A stretch of 64,000 bases of DNA. Origin: DATFVJ01 sp963851085 (GTDB lineage: Bacteria; Actinomycetota; Actinomycetes; Streptosporangiales; Streptosporangiaceae). The DNA lies in contig CAWKNX010000018.1 in assembly GCA_963851085.1 (NCBI GenBank), positions 496,001 to 560,000 of the forward strand. Direction: 5' to 3'. Of the stretch, positions 26,609 to 35,252 are shown in pieces (positions within the stretch are counted from its first letter, which is position 1; every line of letters begins with the position of its first letter). The position numbers were made by a program, and so were the translations under genes. Below the pieces are notes generated by a model. The model saw only the letters and a list, made by a program, of their open reading frames with translations, searched no databases and was not told the origin of the DNA.

Positions 26609-26684
26609 ACCTGGTGGGCCCGGTCTTCAAAACGGTGGGCGACGCTCAGCGCCGCCGACGGGGTTTGATTCCCGTCCGCCTCCA
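26609..26684 (+). pseudogene. tRNA-Sec (TCA anticodon)-like remnant
   Basis: CTGGTGGGCC then CGGTCTTCAAAACGG gives an anticodon loop with TCA at 26627-26629, followed by a long variable arm (GCGACGCTCAGCGCCGC) and a T arm ending TTTGATTCCCGT-CCGCCTCCA. This is the arrangement of actinobacterial selenocysteine tRNA from the D arm onward. The 5' acceptor strand (GGAGGCGG expected) is absent, the T loop has TTT for TTC, and one extra G disrupts the T stem. It is therefore a partial, non-functional copy, possibly an attachment-site remnant. Confidence 0.5.
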
Positions 26685-27088
26685 CTGGCCGCCTGTCTGC
26701 TCCGCTCGCTGGCCACCCTCGGCACACCGGCGGTGGGCTACTGCATCCGATACAAGTTCGCGGCGGCAGCGCTGCATTAGCCCCTGAAATGGCGCGCGAG
26801 GCCGGGCATGGTCTGCCGCCGTGCGGGCTTCGTCGGCGGTACGCCGGTATGCACTTGCCCGGGCAGGATCGCGCGATGCTAGCTCATCATGAACGCGAGC
26901 GATCTGCTCTTCCGTGCGGGCGAGTTCGGCAGCGGTGGCGCAGAGCTGTTTCCGCAGCGCCTTCGCGTGCGTGACCGGTGACGGCCCGGCTGGCTGGCCC
27001 GGGTCATGCGGTTGATGCGCCAGCTCGCGTGCACTGAGGGCCGACTGCCGGTTGGTCTCCGCCTGCTCCCGGCTGGCTGGTGTCGCTA
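26685..27088. other. Intergenic, no gene seen
   Basis: Only frames without family resemblance. It includes a possible promoter for the broken GAF-ANTAR gene. Confidence 0.4.
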
Positions 27089-27776
27089 ATGGCAGGTGAC
27101 CGGCTTCACCGGATCTTGGCTGAGCTGTCCGCCGGCGGCGAAGACGCGTGGTCCTCGGCCTGGCTGTGCGGGATGTGCCCGGGGATCGTCGGGGTGAACG
27201 GCGCCGGGGTCATGCTCAATGTCGGGTGACATACCAACCGGGTCCTTGTGCACCATGTGAGCCACCTGATCGAGGAGTTGCGGTACACCCTCGGCGAGGG
27301 CCCGTGCGTCGACGCCTACCGGCAGGACAGTGTCGTGGCCGAGCCCGACCTGGCGGATCCGGTGGCCCGCCAGTGGTTTGCCTTCACGCCGCCGGCGCTG
27401 GCGGCTGGGGTGCGGGCGGTGTTCGGGTTCCCGTTGCGGGTGGGCACGGTGCGCCTGGGGGCGCTGAACCTTTACCGGGACTGGCCTGGTTCCCTGAGCG
27501 ACGACCAGCACGCTGACGCGCTGGTCGTGGCCGACGTGGCGGCCCGCTGGGTGCTGGAGGCCCAGGCCGGGGCGCCCGCGGACGCGATGGCCAAGGCCCT
27601 GGAGATCGGCGCCGACTTCCACTTCGTGGTGCACAACGCGGCCGGCATGGTCTCGGTGCAGCAGGGGGTCAGCGTCGCCGAGGCGCTCATCCGCCTGCGG
27701 CGTACGCCTTCAGCAACGATCGCCCGCTCGCCGATGTGGCCGAGGACGTCGTCGCCCGCAGGCTCCGGCTGGGATG
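27089..27776 (+). pseudogene. Broken GAF-ANTAR protein
   Basis: ATG 27089 opens GDRLHRILAELSAGG and reaches GVNGAGVMLNVG, then an in-frame TGA (27227-27229) interrupts. The same frame goes on VHHVSHLIEELRYTLGEGPCVDAYRQ (GAF) and FPLRVGTVRLGALNLYRD, then GVSVAEALIRLR. At about 27705 one G is missing from the expected ctgcGGGcgtac, and the ANTAR end (AYAFSNDRPLADVAEDVVARRLRLG, stop at 27776) is in the next frame. It has two lesions. ANTAR domains bind nascent RNA hairpins for antitermination. A paralogue follows at 27902. Confidence 0.7.
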
Positions 27777-27798
27777 AACCCACACCCGCCCGGCCCGC

Positions 27799-27826
27799 TG
27801 GCACGGGACAGGTCCGCTACTATAAT
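27799..27826 (+). promoter_or_regulatory. Candidate sigma-70-type promoter of the intact GAF-ANTAR gene
   Basis: TGGCAC (27799-27804), 16 bases, then TATAAT (27821-27826), 76 bases before the ATG at 27902. A perfect TATAAT in this GC-rich stretch stands out. Confidence 0.45.
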
Positions 27827-27901
27827 GGGGCCACAGCCCGGGCCCCGATCCGGCGTCCCCCTGGCCGCGACGGGCCACCGGGCTCAGGAGCGTGAGCTGA
27901 G

Positions 27902-28660
27902 ATGAGCCGAGAGGCCGACGTGGTCCGGTCTCTGGTTGAGATGGCCGACACCCTCGTCGGCGACTACGACATCGTCGACCTGCTGACCGTGCTCACGGAC
28001 CGGTGCGTAACACTGCTCGGCGTCTCCGCCGCCGGAGTGATGCTGGCCTCCCCGGTGATGCTGTCCGCTCCCGAGGGCACCCTGGGGCTGGTGGCCTCCT
28101 CCAGTGAGGCGATGCGCCTGCTGGAACTGTTCGAGCTCCAGGCCCAGGAAGGCCCGTGCCTGGACGCCTTCCGCACCGGCGAGCGCGTCGAACACGAGCA
28201 CCTCACGGCCGGGTCCGGCCGCTGGCCGTCGTTTTCCGCCGCCGCCCTCGGGGCCGGTTTCCAGTCGGCGTCCGCGCTGCCGCTGCGGTGGCGGGAGATG
28301 ACTCTCGGCGCCCTGAACCTGTTCAGCGTCACGCGGACCCCGATGGACGAGGCGGATATCATCGTCGCCCGGGCCTTCGCCGATCTCGCCACCCTCAGCA
28401 TCGTGCAGCATCGCGCGACCGCCGAAGCCCAGATCCTGACCGAGCAGCTGTCCGCTGCCCTAGCCAGCCGGGTAGTAATCGAGCAGGCCAAAGGCGTCAT
28501 CTCGGAGCGCGCCGACGTCGACCTGGCCGAGGCTTTCTCCCGGTTGCGGCACTACGCCCGCAACCGCAACCGCCGCCTCACCGAGGTCGCCGAATCCGCC
28601 GTCGACGGCACCCTCGATCCGCTGGCCTGGGCCCCGCCCACCCGTCCGGCCCCCTCCTGA
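27902..28660 (+). CDS. GAF and ANTAR domain RNA-binding antiterminator
   Basis: 252 residues, intact. GAF domain about 20-165: LVEMADTLVGDYDIVDLLTVLTDRCVTLLGVSAAGVML, ELFELQAQEGPCLDAF, SALPLRWREMTLGALNLF. ANTAR about 180-238: LSAALASRVVIEQAKGVISERADVDLAEAFSRLRHYARNRNRRLTEVAESAV, with the conserved VIEQAKG and A-x-x-x-LR-x-x-A-R. Such proteins sense a signal through GAF and bind paired hairpins in RNA to prevent termination. The partner transcript is not identifiable here. It has its own promoter-like sequence and is the working paralogue of the broken gene just upstream. Confidence 0.85.
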   Translation: MSREADVVRSLVEMADTLVGDYDIVDLLTVLTDRCVTLLGVSAAGVMLASPVMLSAPEGTLGLVASSSEAMRLLELFELQAQEGPCLDAFRTGERVEHEHLTAGSGRWPSFSAAALGAGFQSASALPLRWREMTLGALNLFSVTRTPMDEADIIVARAFADLATLSIVQHRATAEAQILTEQLSAALASRVVIEQAKGVISERADVDLAEAFSRLRHYARNRNRRLTEVAESAVDGTLDPLAWAPPTRPAPS

Positions 28661-28795
28661 CCACACCACCCGGGGCCAGCCTCTTTCCGCCGATGCAGAA
28701 CGAAGCACGGGGCCGGCCCGGCGTCCACCGTCAGCCCATGGTCAGCGGCCCGCCAAATGGCTGCTGCGGCACGTGCGGGCGTGGCCGATCTGAGC

Positions 28796-28870
28796 CTCCC
28801 GAGGCGGTCGTGTGGGGTGACCGCGCCCTCGGCCGGCCGATCCATGACACCTGGTGGCAGACCGAGACTC
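28796..28870 (+). pseudogene. Micro-remnant of an acetyl-CoA synthetase gene
   Basis: About 25 codons: EAVVWGDRALGRPIHDTWWQTET. This is the conserved AMP-synthetase segment with DTWWQTET (motif A5) seen in acetyl-CoA synthetases. Nothing on either side continues the homology. Confidence 0.45.
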
Positions 28871-29055
28871 GCGAGGTGTGGCGCCTGCGGGGGTGGGGAT
28901 GTCGGCGAGGCGGCCGAGGAGGGAGTCCAGGGCCCCAGCTGGTGGGGTTGTGCGAGCCACCGGGTCAAATCGATGTCGAATCCCGCTTCGGTTATCTGAT
29001 CCGTTGGTGGCAAGCAGGGGGCTCCACCCCGGCTGGTCGGTGGCAACTCCGGTGA

Positions 29056-29193
29056 TCAGGGCGGTCCGTGGCTAGCGGGGCGTGCGGCCGACGGCACATG
29101 GCCCGACGCCGACCCGCAAGCGGCTAGAACTGCGGTGCCTGGTACCAGGAGAGCGCTCACGAGCAGGATCAGCCTCTTCCGTGCTCGCCCCAT
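29056..29193 (-). CDS. Tiny lipoprotein
   Basis: A 45-residue reading frame starting ATG 29193 with GAGGTGG eight bases before. MGRARKRLILLVSALL, then VLAAC, is a textbook type II signal sequence: basic N-terminus, hydrophobic core and lipobox with Cys26. Only 19 residues (GSASGHVPSAARPASHGPP) would be displayed outside. Either a genuine mini-lipoprotein or a gene truncated at its 3' end. Function unknown. Confidence 0.5.
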   Translation of the reverse strand: MGRARKRLILLVSALLVPGTAVLAACGSASGHVPSAARPASHGPP

Positions 29194-29329
29194 GATTACC
29201 ACCTCCGTGGGAAACCTCGGTCGCGCCGTCAGTTGAAGAGCACCGCGTCAGACACCTTCAAATTGACGCGGCACGCAGGATCGGGTTCGCTGTGAACCAC
29301 ATCGATGATCGCCGCGCGTGTCACGCCCT

Positions 29330-30120
29330 TGAGGCTCAGCCGCCTTTCGGCCCCCGAATCCGCGCTGATGGAATAGCGGGAGGTAGAGGCTGCGCAGATA
29401 GCGGCAGAACTCCAGGAACTTCGCGCGGTTCTTCGTCGGTTTGATGTGGCCATAAAGTTTGCCGGTGCCCAGGTCGTAGGCGGCGAACAGGTGCCTGACC
29501 CGTGCGGGCCGGTGTAGGTCGCCCGTCGACGGGGCGTGGGCTGGCGGCCGGGGTCCTCGTGCCGTCCGCCGCGCTCGGCCCACTGCCGCCCTGGGTGTGG
29601 CCGGAGGTTGAGCGGCCGGAACTCATCCAGGCAGGACACGGCTTCGGGCTCGTCTTCCTCGGCAATGACCTCGCCGTCGGCGATCGCGTACAGGTGTTCG
29701 GCGCGGGCCTTCTTGGTGGCGTAGTCGGGTTCGTGTGAGGTCTTCCAGGTCTTTTACCCGTTGAAACGACACGCCCTCCTGGCGGAGCAGAACCCGCAGG
29801 CCCTCGTGGCTGACGTCGTCGACCACCCCCTCGGTGACCAGGAAGTCGGCCAGCTTAGCCAGACTCCAGGTCGAAAACGGCAGACCGTGCTCGGCCGGCC
29901 TGGACTTGGCGATCTTCTTGATCTCCCGGCGCTCGGACAAGGTGAACCTCTTCGGCCGCCCGCCGGAGTACTTGGGGTAGAGCGAGTCGAAGCCGTCGGC
30001 GTTGAAGTTGTGGATCACCTCCCGGACCCGGTCCGTGCTGGTGAACGTCACCTCGGCGATCTTGGCCACCGGCATGCCCTGCGCGGGCAGCAGTACCATC
30101 TGCGCCCGCCGCCAGGTCAT
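29330..30120 (-). pseudogene. IS630-family transposase with several frameshifts
   Basis: From ATG 30120: MTWRRAQMVLLPAQGMPVAKIAEV and REVIHNFNADGFDSLYPKYSGGRPKRF (two HTH units), then WSLAKLADFLVTEGV and EGLRVLLRQEGVSFQRVK. Past about 29740 other frames continue TWKTSHEPDYATKKARAEHLYAIADGE, DEFRPLNLRPHPGRQW (first Asp region) and RHLFAAYDLGTGKLYGHIKPTKNRAKFLEFCRYLRSLY. The last part with the second Asp/Glu is lost near 29340. At least three frameshifts, inactive. Its 5' end abuts the furA promoter region. Confidence 0.7.
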
Positions 30121-30229
30121 CCGGATAGCGCATCACGCCACAACGGGGCAAACGCTGCCTGACGCGGCGCTAGACTTGCACGGTTCGTTTCCTTGGATAA
30201 TTCGCGTTTATGAAGGTAGGTTTGGCGCC

Positions 30230-30667
30230 ATGACCGCATCCCAGACTCCGACCACCGCCGAAGAGCTGCGCGGTGCCGGCCTGCGGGTGACGGCCGCCCG
30301 CGTCGCACTGCTCGAGACCGTCCGGGACGGTGACCACCTCGGCGTCGAGGCGATCGCCTCCGGGGTGCGCGATCGCGTCGGCCATGTCTCCCTTCAAGCC
30401 GTGTACGACGCCCTCCACGCGCTCACCGCGGCGGGACTCGTACGCCGCATCGAACCGGCCGGCAGCCCGGCCCGGTTCGAGGGACGCGTCGGGGACAACC
30501 ACCACCACGTCGTGTGCCGGTCGTGCGGTGTCGTCGCTGACGTCGACTGCGCGGTCGGCGAGGTGCCCTGCCTGACCGCGTCCGACGACTACGGCTTCTC
30601 GATCGACGAGGCCGAGGTCATCTACTGGGGCCTGTGCCCCGGCTGTTCCACCGCCCCCAGTTCCTGA
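30230..30667 (+). CDS. furA: Fur-family peroxide/iron regulator (FurA)
   Basis: 145 residues from ATG 30230. Winged helix: AEELRGAGLRVTAARVALLETV and SLQAVYDALHALTAAGLVRRI. Metal/dimer domain: GDNHHHVVCRSCGVVADVDC, and a C-terminal CPGC that completes the structural zinc site with CRSC. It lies 33 bases before katG, the standard actinobacterial furA-katG pair in which FurA represses both and is relieved by peroxide. An AT-rich stretch before the gene (GGATAATTCGCGTTTATGAAG, 30195-30215) is the probable promoter/operator. Confidence 0.9.
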   Translation: MTASQTPTTAEELRGAGLRVTAARVALLETVRDGDHLGVEAIASGVRDRVGHVSLQAVYDALHALTAAGLVRRIEPAGSPARFEGRVGDNHHHVVCRSCGVVADVDCAVGEVPCLTASDDYGFSIDEAEVIYWGLCPGCSTAPSS

Positions 30668-30700
30668 GCACCGTGATCCGCCTAGTCCGGAAGGATTCCC

Positions 30701-32932
30701 ATGTCTGAGAACCATGATGCAATCGTCGTAGACGCGAAGACGGAGGGCGGAGGTGGCTGCCCGGTCGCGCTCGGGCGCGCCCCGCACCCGACTCAGGGCG
30801 GCGGAAACCGCCAGTGGTGGCCGGAGCGGCTCAACCTGAAGATCCTCGCCAAGAACCCCGCCGTGGCCAACCCCCTCGGCGAGGAGTTCAACTACGCCGA
30901 GGCGTTCAAGACCCTCGACCTCGCGGCCGTGAAGCAGGACATCGCGGAGGTGCTGACGACCTCGCAGGACTGGTGGCCGGCCGACTACGGCCACTACGGC
31001 CCGTTCATCATCCGGATGGCGTGGCACAGCGCGGGCACCTACCGGATCAGCGACGGCCGCGGCGGCGCCGGGGCCGGCCAGCAGCGCTTCGCCCCCCTCA
31101 ACAGCTGGCCGGACAACGCGAACCTCGACAAGGCCCGCCGCCTGCTGTGGCCGGTCAAGAAGAAGTACGGCCAGAAGCTCTCGTGGGCCGACCTCATGAT
31201 CCTCGCCGGCAACGTCGCCCTGGAGTCGATGGGCTTCAGGACCTTCGGCTTCGCCGGCGGTCGTGAGGACGCCTGGGAGCCCGACGAGGACGTCTACTGG
31301 GGTCCCGAGTCCACCTGGCTCGGCGACGAGCGCTACACCGGCGACCGGGAGCTCGAGAACCCCCTCGCCGCCGTCCAGATGGGCCTCATCTACGTCAACC
31401 CGGAGGGCCCGAACGGCAACCCGGACCCGCTCGCCGCGGCCCGCGACATCCGTGAGACGTTCCGCCGGATGGCGATGAACGACGAGGAGACGGTCGCCCT
31501 GATCGCGGGCGGTCACACCTTCGGCAAGACCCACGGTGCGGGCCCGGCGGACCACGTCGGCCCCGATCCCGAGGCTGCCTCGCTCGAGGAGCAGGGCCTC
31601 GGCTGGAAGAACACCTACGGCACCGGCAAGGGCGGCGACACGATCACCAGCGGTCTCGAGGGTACGTGGACGAACACCCCGGTGACGTGGGACAACAGCT
31701 TCCTCGAGATCCTGTACGGCTACGAGTGGGAGCTGACCAAGAGCCCCGCCGGTGCGCACCAGTGGAAGCCGAAGGACGGCGCCGGGGCGGGTACCGTCCC
31801 CGACGCCCACGACCCGTCGAAGAGCCACGCCCCGACGATGCTGACGACCGACCTCGCGCTCCGTATGGACCCGGTCTACGAGCAGATCTCGCGACGCTTC
31901 CTCGAGAACCCCGACGAGTTCGCGGACGCCTTCGCCCGGGCGTGGTTCAAGCTGACCCACCGCGACATGGGCCCGGTCGTGCGCTACCTCGGTCCGGAGG
32001 TCCCGACCGAGACGCTGCTGTGGCAGGACCCCCTCCCCGCGGTGACGCACGAGCTCATCGACGCTGAGGACATCGCCTCCCTCAAGGGCCAGATCCTCGC
32101 CTCGGGCCTGTCGGTGTCCCAGCTCGTGTCCACCGCGTGGGCGTCGGCCTCGTCCTTCCGTGGCAGCGACAAGCGCGGCGGCGCCAACGGTGCGCGCATC
32201 CGCCTCGAGCCCCAGAGCGGGTGGGAGGTCAACGACCCCGACCAGCTGGCGACGGTGCTGCGCACCCTGGAGGGGATCCAGGAGGCCTTCAACGCCGCCC
32301 AGACCGGCGGCAAGCAGGTCTCGCTCGCCGACCTGATCGTGCTCGCTGGTGGTGCCGCCGTCGAGCAGGCCGCCAAGGACGCCGGCTTCGACGTCGAGGT
32401 CCCCTTCACGCCGGGCCGCGCGGACGCGTCACAGGAGCAGACCGACGTGGAGTCGTTCGCCGCGCTCGAGCCGGCCGCCGACGGGTTCCGCAACTACCTC
32501 GGGAAGGGCAACCGGCTGCCGGCTGAGTACCTGCTGATCGACCGGGCGAACCTGCTGACCCTGAGCGCCCCCGAGATGACGGTCCTCGTCGGTGGCCTCC
32601 GCGTCCTGGGCGCGAACTGCCAGCAGTCGCCGCTCGGCGTCTTCACCACGACCCCCGGGTCTCTGACCAACGACTTCTTCGTCAACCTGCTCGACCTGGG
32701 CACGACGTGGAAGGCGACGTCCGAGGACGCGAACACGTTCGAGGGCCGCGACGCCGCCACGGGCGAGGTCAAGTGGACCGGCAGCCGTGTCGACCTCGTC
32801 TTCGGGTCGAACTCCGAGCTGCGCGCGCTCGCCGAGGTTTACGCGAGCGATGACGCGAAGGAGAAGTTCGTGAACGACTTCGTCGCGGCGTGGGACAAGG
32901 TGATGAACCTCGACCGGTTCGACCTCGTCTGA
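30701..32932 (+). CDS. katG: Catalase-peroxidase KatG
   Basis: 743 residues, full length for the family. The distal heme site RMAWHSAGTYR gives Arg105, Trp108 and His109. IYVNPEGPNG carries the Tyr and FRRMAMND the Met of the Trp-Tyr-Met adduct needed for catalase activity. The proximal His272 is in AGGHTFGKTHGAG. The C-terminal peroxidase-like domain (about 430-743) lacks heme ligands, as usual. It destroys hydrogen peroxide in the cytosol. RBS GGAAGG precedes the ATG. Codon use is more regular and GC3-rich than neighbouring debris, and the operon ends in a strong terminator. Confidence 0.97.
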   Translation: MSENHDAIVVDAKTEGGGGCPVALGRAPHPTQGGGNRQWWPERLNLKILAKNPAVANPLGEEFNYAEAFKTLDLAAVKQDIAEVLTTSQDWWPADYGHYGPFIIRMAWHSAGTYRISDGRGGAGAGQQRFAPLNSWPDNANLDKARRLLWPVKKKYGQKLSWADLMILAGNVALESMGFRTFGFAGGREDAWEPDEDVYWGPESTWLGDERYTGDRELENPLAAVQMGLIYVNPEGPNGNPDPLAAARDIRETFRRMAMNDEETVALIAGGHTFGKTHGAGPADHVGPDPEAASLEEQGLGWKNTYGTGKGGDTITSGLEGTWTNTPVTWDNSFLEILYGYEWELTKSPAGAHQWKPKDGAGAGTVPDAHDPSKSHAPTMLTTDLALRMDPVYEQISRRFLENPDEFADAFARAWFKLTHRDMGPVVRYLGPEVPTETLLWQDPLPAVTHELIDAEDIASLKGQILASGLSVSQLVSTAWASASSFRGSDKRGGANGARIRLEPQSGWEVNDPDQLATVLRTLEGIQEAFNAAQTGGKQVSLADLIVLAGGAAVEQAAKDAGFDVEVPFTPGRADASQEQTDVESFAALEPAADGFRNYLGKGNRLPAEYLLIDRANLLTLSAPEMTVLVGGLRVLGANCQQSPLGVFTTTPGSLTNDFFVNLLDLGTTWKATSEDANTFEGRDAATGEVKWTGSRVDLVFGSNSELRALAEVYASDDAKEKFVNDFVAAWDKVMNLDRFDLV

Positions 32933-32936
32933 TCAT

Positions 32937-32974
32937 GACGTCCAGGTCGGCCCGCGCCGGCCGACCTGGACGTC
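32937..32974 (+). terminator. Strong terminator of furA-katG
   Basis: A perfect 16-bp stem: GACGTCCAGGTCGGCC (32937-32952) and GGCCGACCTGGACGTC (32959-32974) with loop CGCGCC, starting five bases after the katG stop. Confidence 0.9.
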
Positions 32975-33044
32975 CTCAGTCCGAAGCATCTCGACATCGT
33001 CCGCCTCCAGCGCGACGTCGAGAGGGTCGCGGTCGAGCAGGGGT

Positions 33045-33112
33045 CGAGCCCACTGCTGTGCGGGGCAGCCGTTGCAGGCCCAGATCTGGACCTTGGTGGA
33101 GTTGTCGTGGGC
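33045..33112 (-). pseudogene. Fragment of a ricin-B/CBM13 lectin repeat
   Basis: The minus strand reads HDNSTKVQIWACNGCPAQQWA, matching the Q-x-W repeat of ricin-type beta-trefoil domains (usually N-x-V-Q-x-W-x-C-N...Q-Q-W). Only one repeat remains. No catalytic domain or signal peptide nearby. Confidence 0.45.
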
Positions 33113-33410
33113 GCCGCCGGGCCGCGGCGGGTACTGGGGCTGGTCCGCAGTGGCGGCCTGGCGGCAGCACCAAGTGGCCCTGCCGCATTTTCGTGACGCT
33201 GCCGCACGCGGGCGAAGTGACGGAAATCACCCGTTACATCGCCGTGCTGCGCGCGGAACGGCGAGCGGCTCGCCAGGCCCTGCGTCAGGGCTCCGGCCGG
33301 GCCGATCCGCCGGACCGGCGGTTTGAGTCGGCGAGGCGGCCTGACGCGGGCGCTGGAGCCTGGGCCGGTTACTGTAGCTGAGGCGGCACCCGATCTGAAG
33401 GCGGTACTGG
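33113..33410. other. Intergenic, no gene seen
   Basis: A plus-strand frame with EITRYIAVLRAERRAARQAL is protein-like but short and unassigned. The remainder is probably the promoter of the hydrolase. Confidence 0.35.
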
Positions 33411-34421
33411 ATGGCTGAGAACGCAGGACCGGGGATGCGGGGCAACCTGTCCGGGCGCCCACGGCTGCGTCTGGCAGACCCACCGCTGCAGTTCATTGAC
33501 GTGCACGGCTACCGGCGTGCGTTCCGCACGGCAGGTAACGGCTCGCCATTGCTGCTCCTGCACGGGTTCGGTGACAGCTCCACAACCTGGTCCAGTGTGC
33601 TTTCGCTGCTCAGCCGCCGGCACCTGGTCATCGCGCCGGACCTGCTTGGCCACGGTGAGTCGGACAAGCCGCGGGCCGGCTACTCGATCGAAGCCTACGC
33701 CTGCGGGATGCGCGACCTGCTGAGCGTCCTGGGCGTCGAACGGGTGAGTGTGGTTGGCCACTCCCTCGGCGGCGGCATCGCCATGCAGTTCGCCTACCAA
33801 TTTCCCGAACGGTGTGAGCGCCTTGTCCTCGTCAGCAGCGGCGGCGCCGGCCGGGAGGTGCATCCGCTGCTGAGAATGGCGGCAGGCCCGGCCGCGGATG
33901 CAGCGTTGCCGCTGGCCACGACGGCCCCGGTGCACAAGGTCATCCAGCTGGCCGAGCCGATCCTGCGGCGGGCGGGCCGGACGGTGCTGGGCCGGGACGT
34001 CAGCTACCTGCTCGGCAGGTACCGGTCACTGACGACCACAGCCGCACGAGCTGCCTTCCTGCGGACACTGCGGGCAGGCGTCGACATGAACGGCCAGGTC
34101 ATCACGATGCTCGACCGCTGCTACCTGGCCGCTGGAATGCCTACGCTCATCATCTGGGGCGACCATGACCGCGTCATTCCCATCCAGCACGCCGCAACCG
34201 CGCATGCCGCGATGCCGGGCAGCCGCCTTATGATCTTCAACGGCGCTGGCCACTTCCCGCACCACGACGACCCACGCGGCTTCGCCACCGCCGTGGACAG
34301 CTTCCTCGCAGCGACCCGGCCGTCGCACTACGATCCAGCCCGGTGGCGCGAGCTGCTGCGCGACGGACGAGACGCCGCCCCCGCCGCGGGCACCCACCTG
34401 CATGCCTCGAGCGGCTGCTGA
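33411..34421 (+). CDS. Alpha/beta-fold hydrolase
   Basis: 336 residues. Oxyanion motif LLLLHGFGDSSTTW near residue 48, nucleophile elbow VVGHSLGGG about 117-125 (Ser119), acid in IIWGDHDRVIP about 250, and catalytic His in GAGHFPHHDDP about 281. This is the standard triad of esterases and haloperoxidase-like hydrolases; substrate not predictable. The extra C-terminal 45 residues (ARWRELLRDGRDAAP...) are disordered. No signal peptide. Stands alone and looks intact. Confidence 0.85.
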   Translation: MAENAGPGMRGNLSGRPRLRLADPPLQFIDVHGYRRAFRTAGNGSPLLLLHGFGDSSTTWSSVLSLLSRRHLVIAPDLLGHGESDKPRAGYSIEAYACGMRDLLSVLGVERVSVVGHSLGGGIAMQFAYQFPERCERLVLVSSGGAGREVHPLLRMAAGPAADAALPLATTAPVHKVIQLAEPILRRAGRTVLGRDVSYLLGRYRSLTTTAARAAFLRTLRAGVDMNGQVITMLDRCYLAAGMPTLIIWGDHDRVIPIQHAATAHAAMPGSRLMIFNGAGHFPHHDDPRGFATAVDSFLAATRPSHYDPARWRELLRDGRDAAPAAGTHLHASSGC

Positions 34422-34597
34422 AGGCTCCCGAACTCCTGGCCAACGGCCACCCCGCCAGCCAAGGCGCGGCGTTCCGCCGCTCGTCAAACCTACGCACCGG
34501 GCGTGGGATTTTCGGGGTTAGCGGGTAACCGGACGTTGTTGGGCTCGAATACACGATCGTGGCGGTGACCTGCTTCTTCTTGCAGCGGCGCGAGGCT

Positions 34598-34700
34598 GTC
34601 AGGCGGCGATCTGGTGTTCGTGTGTGAGTCCGCCCAGGACTTGTTTCCGGCGGATCCGGTGCTCGGCGAGGTTGATCCGCTTCGGCGGTCCAGTGTCAGC
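34598..34700 (-). pseudogene. C-terminal tip of an rve-type transposase
   Basis: RINLAEHRIRRKQVLGGLTHEHQIAA then a stop: the same final motif (xRxxRxxVLGGLxxEYxxAA) as the transposases at 14175 and 17474. Nothing upstream of it remains. Confidence 0.5.
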
Positions 34701-35127
34701 TTGAGCCGCCGCTATGCGCGCGGGTGTCGCCGACTGGCATGACGGTCCGTGCCGCTCCCGAACGGTCATTCTGTGGGCTGGTTGGCTGGAGGGACTGCTG
34801 AATCGCCGACGTGGCGGCGCAGTTGGCCCAGGTGGCGGAGTCCCTGAGTCACTTGCAGGATCTGTGGGGCGTGACGACCAGCAATGGTGCGGTGGGGGTG
34901 AGCGTTTGGGTAGCCCTCATGCCGAGCGCCGATAGTGCACGACCACGGGCTGGTGGCATCGCCGAGGAATGATCCCGTCGCCCCGCGGTTGGCTCTGCGC
35001 GGGTTCTGGCCGCCGTTCGCTGTGCCCCGAAAATTCCTGTTGTATCCATTTATTACCCGGTTTAGATCGATAGAAGACGCGGGCGGGAATGCGCCAGAGC
35101 AGACCGATTGACGTGACCACTTTGCAC
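34701..35127. other. Intergenic, no gene seen
   Basis: No supported gene; composition becomes AT-richer from about 35020 toward the promoter of the secreted protein. Confidence 0.4.
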
Positions 35128-35150
35128 TGCCATGATGATAATTCATGGCA
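35128..35150. promoter_or_regulatory. Inverted repeat upstream of the secreted protein
   Basis: TGCCATGA (35128-35134 plus one) pairs with TCATGGCA (35143-35150) around an AT-rich centre, about 100 bases before the start at 35253. Likely an operator; regulator unknown. Confidence 0.4.
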
Positions 35151-35252
35151 GAAGCGATGTCTTGGGTGCCTGATGAGCTGACGAACGCCTCAGCTACATA
35201 GAAGGAACTGCGGCGATTGTTACAGCCCGCCGGGACCTAAACGGGGGCGAAC

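Noticed and set aside
24372..26630. A 752-residue minus-strand frame opposite the fatty-acyl-CoA ligase
   Set aside because: It is the high-GC shadow of the ligase gene, rich in R, G, H and P with no motifs, while the plus strand has all adenylation motifs and a strong RBS.
27089..27300. Selenocysteine read-through of the TGA in the GAF-ANTAR gene
   Set aside because: The same gene also has a downstream frameshift, no SECIS-like hairpin was evident, and the nearby tRNA-Sec-like sequence is itself defective. Simple pseudogene decay is enough.
30170..32050. A 626-residue minus-strand frame opposite katG and furA
   Set aside because: Mirror frame of two clearly identified genes; composition typical of an antisense shadow.
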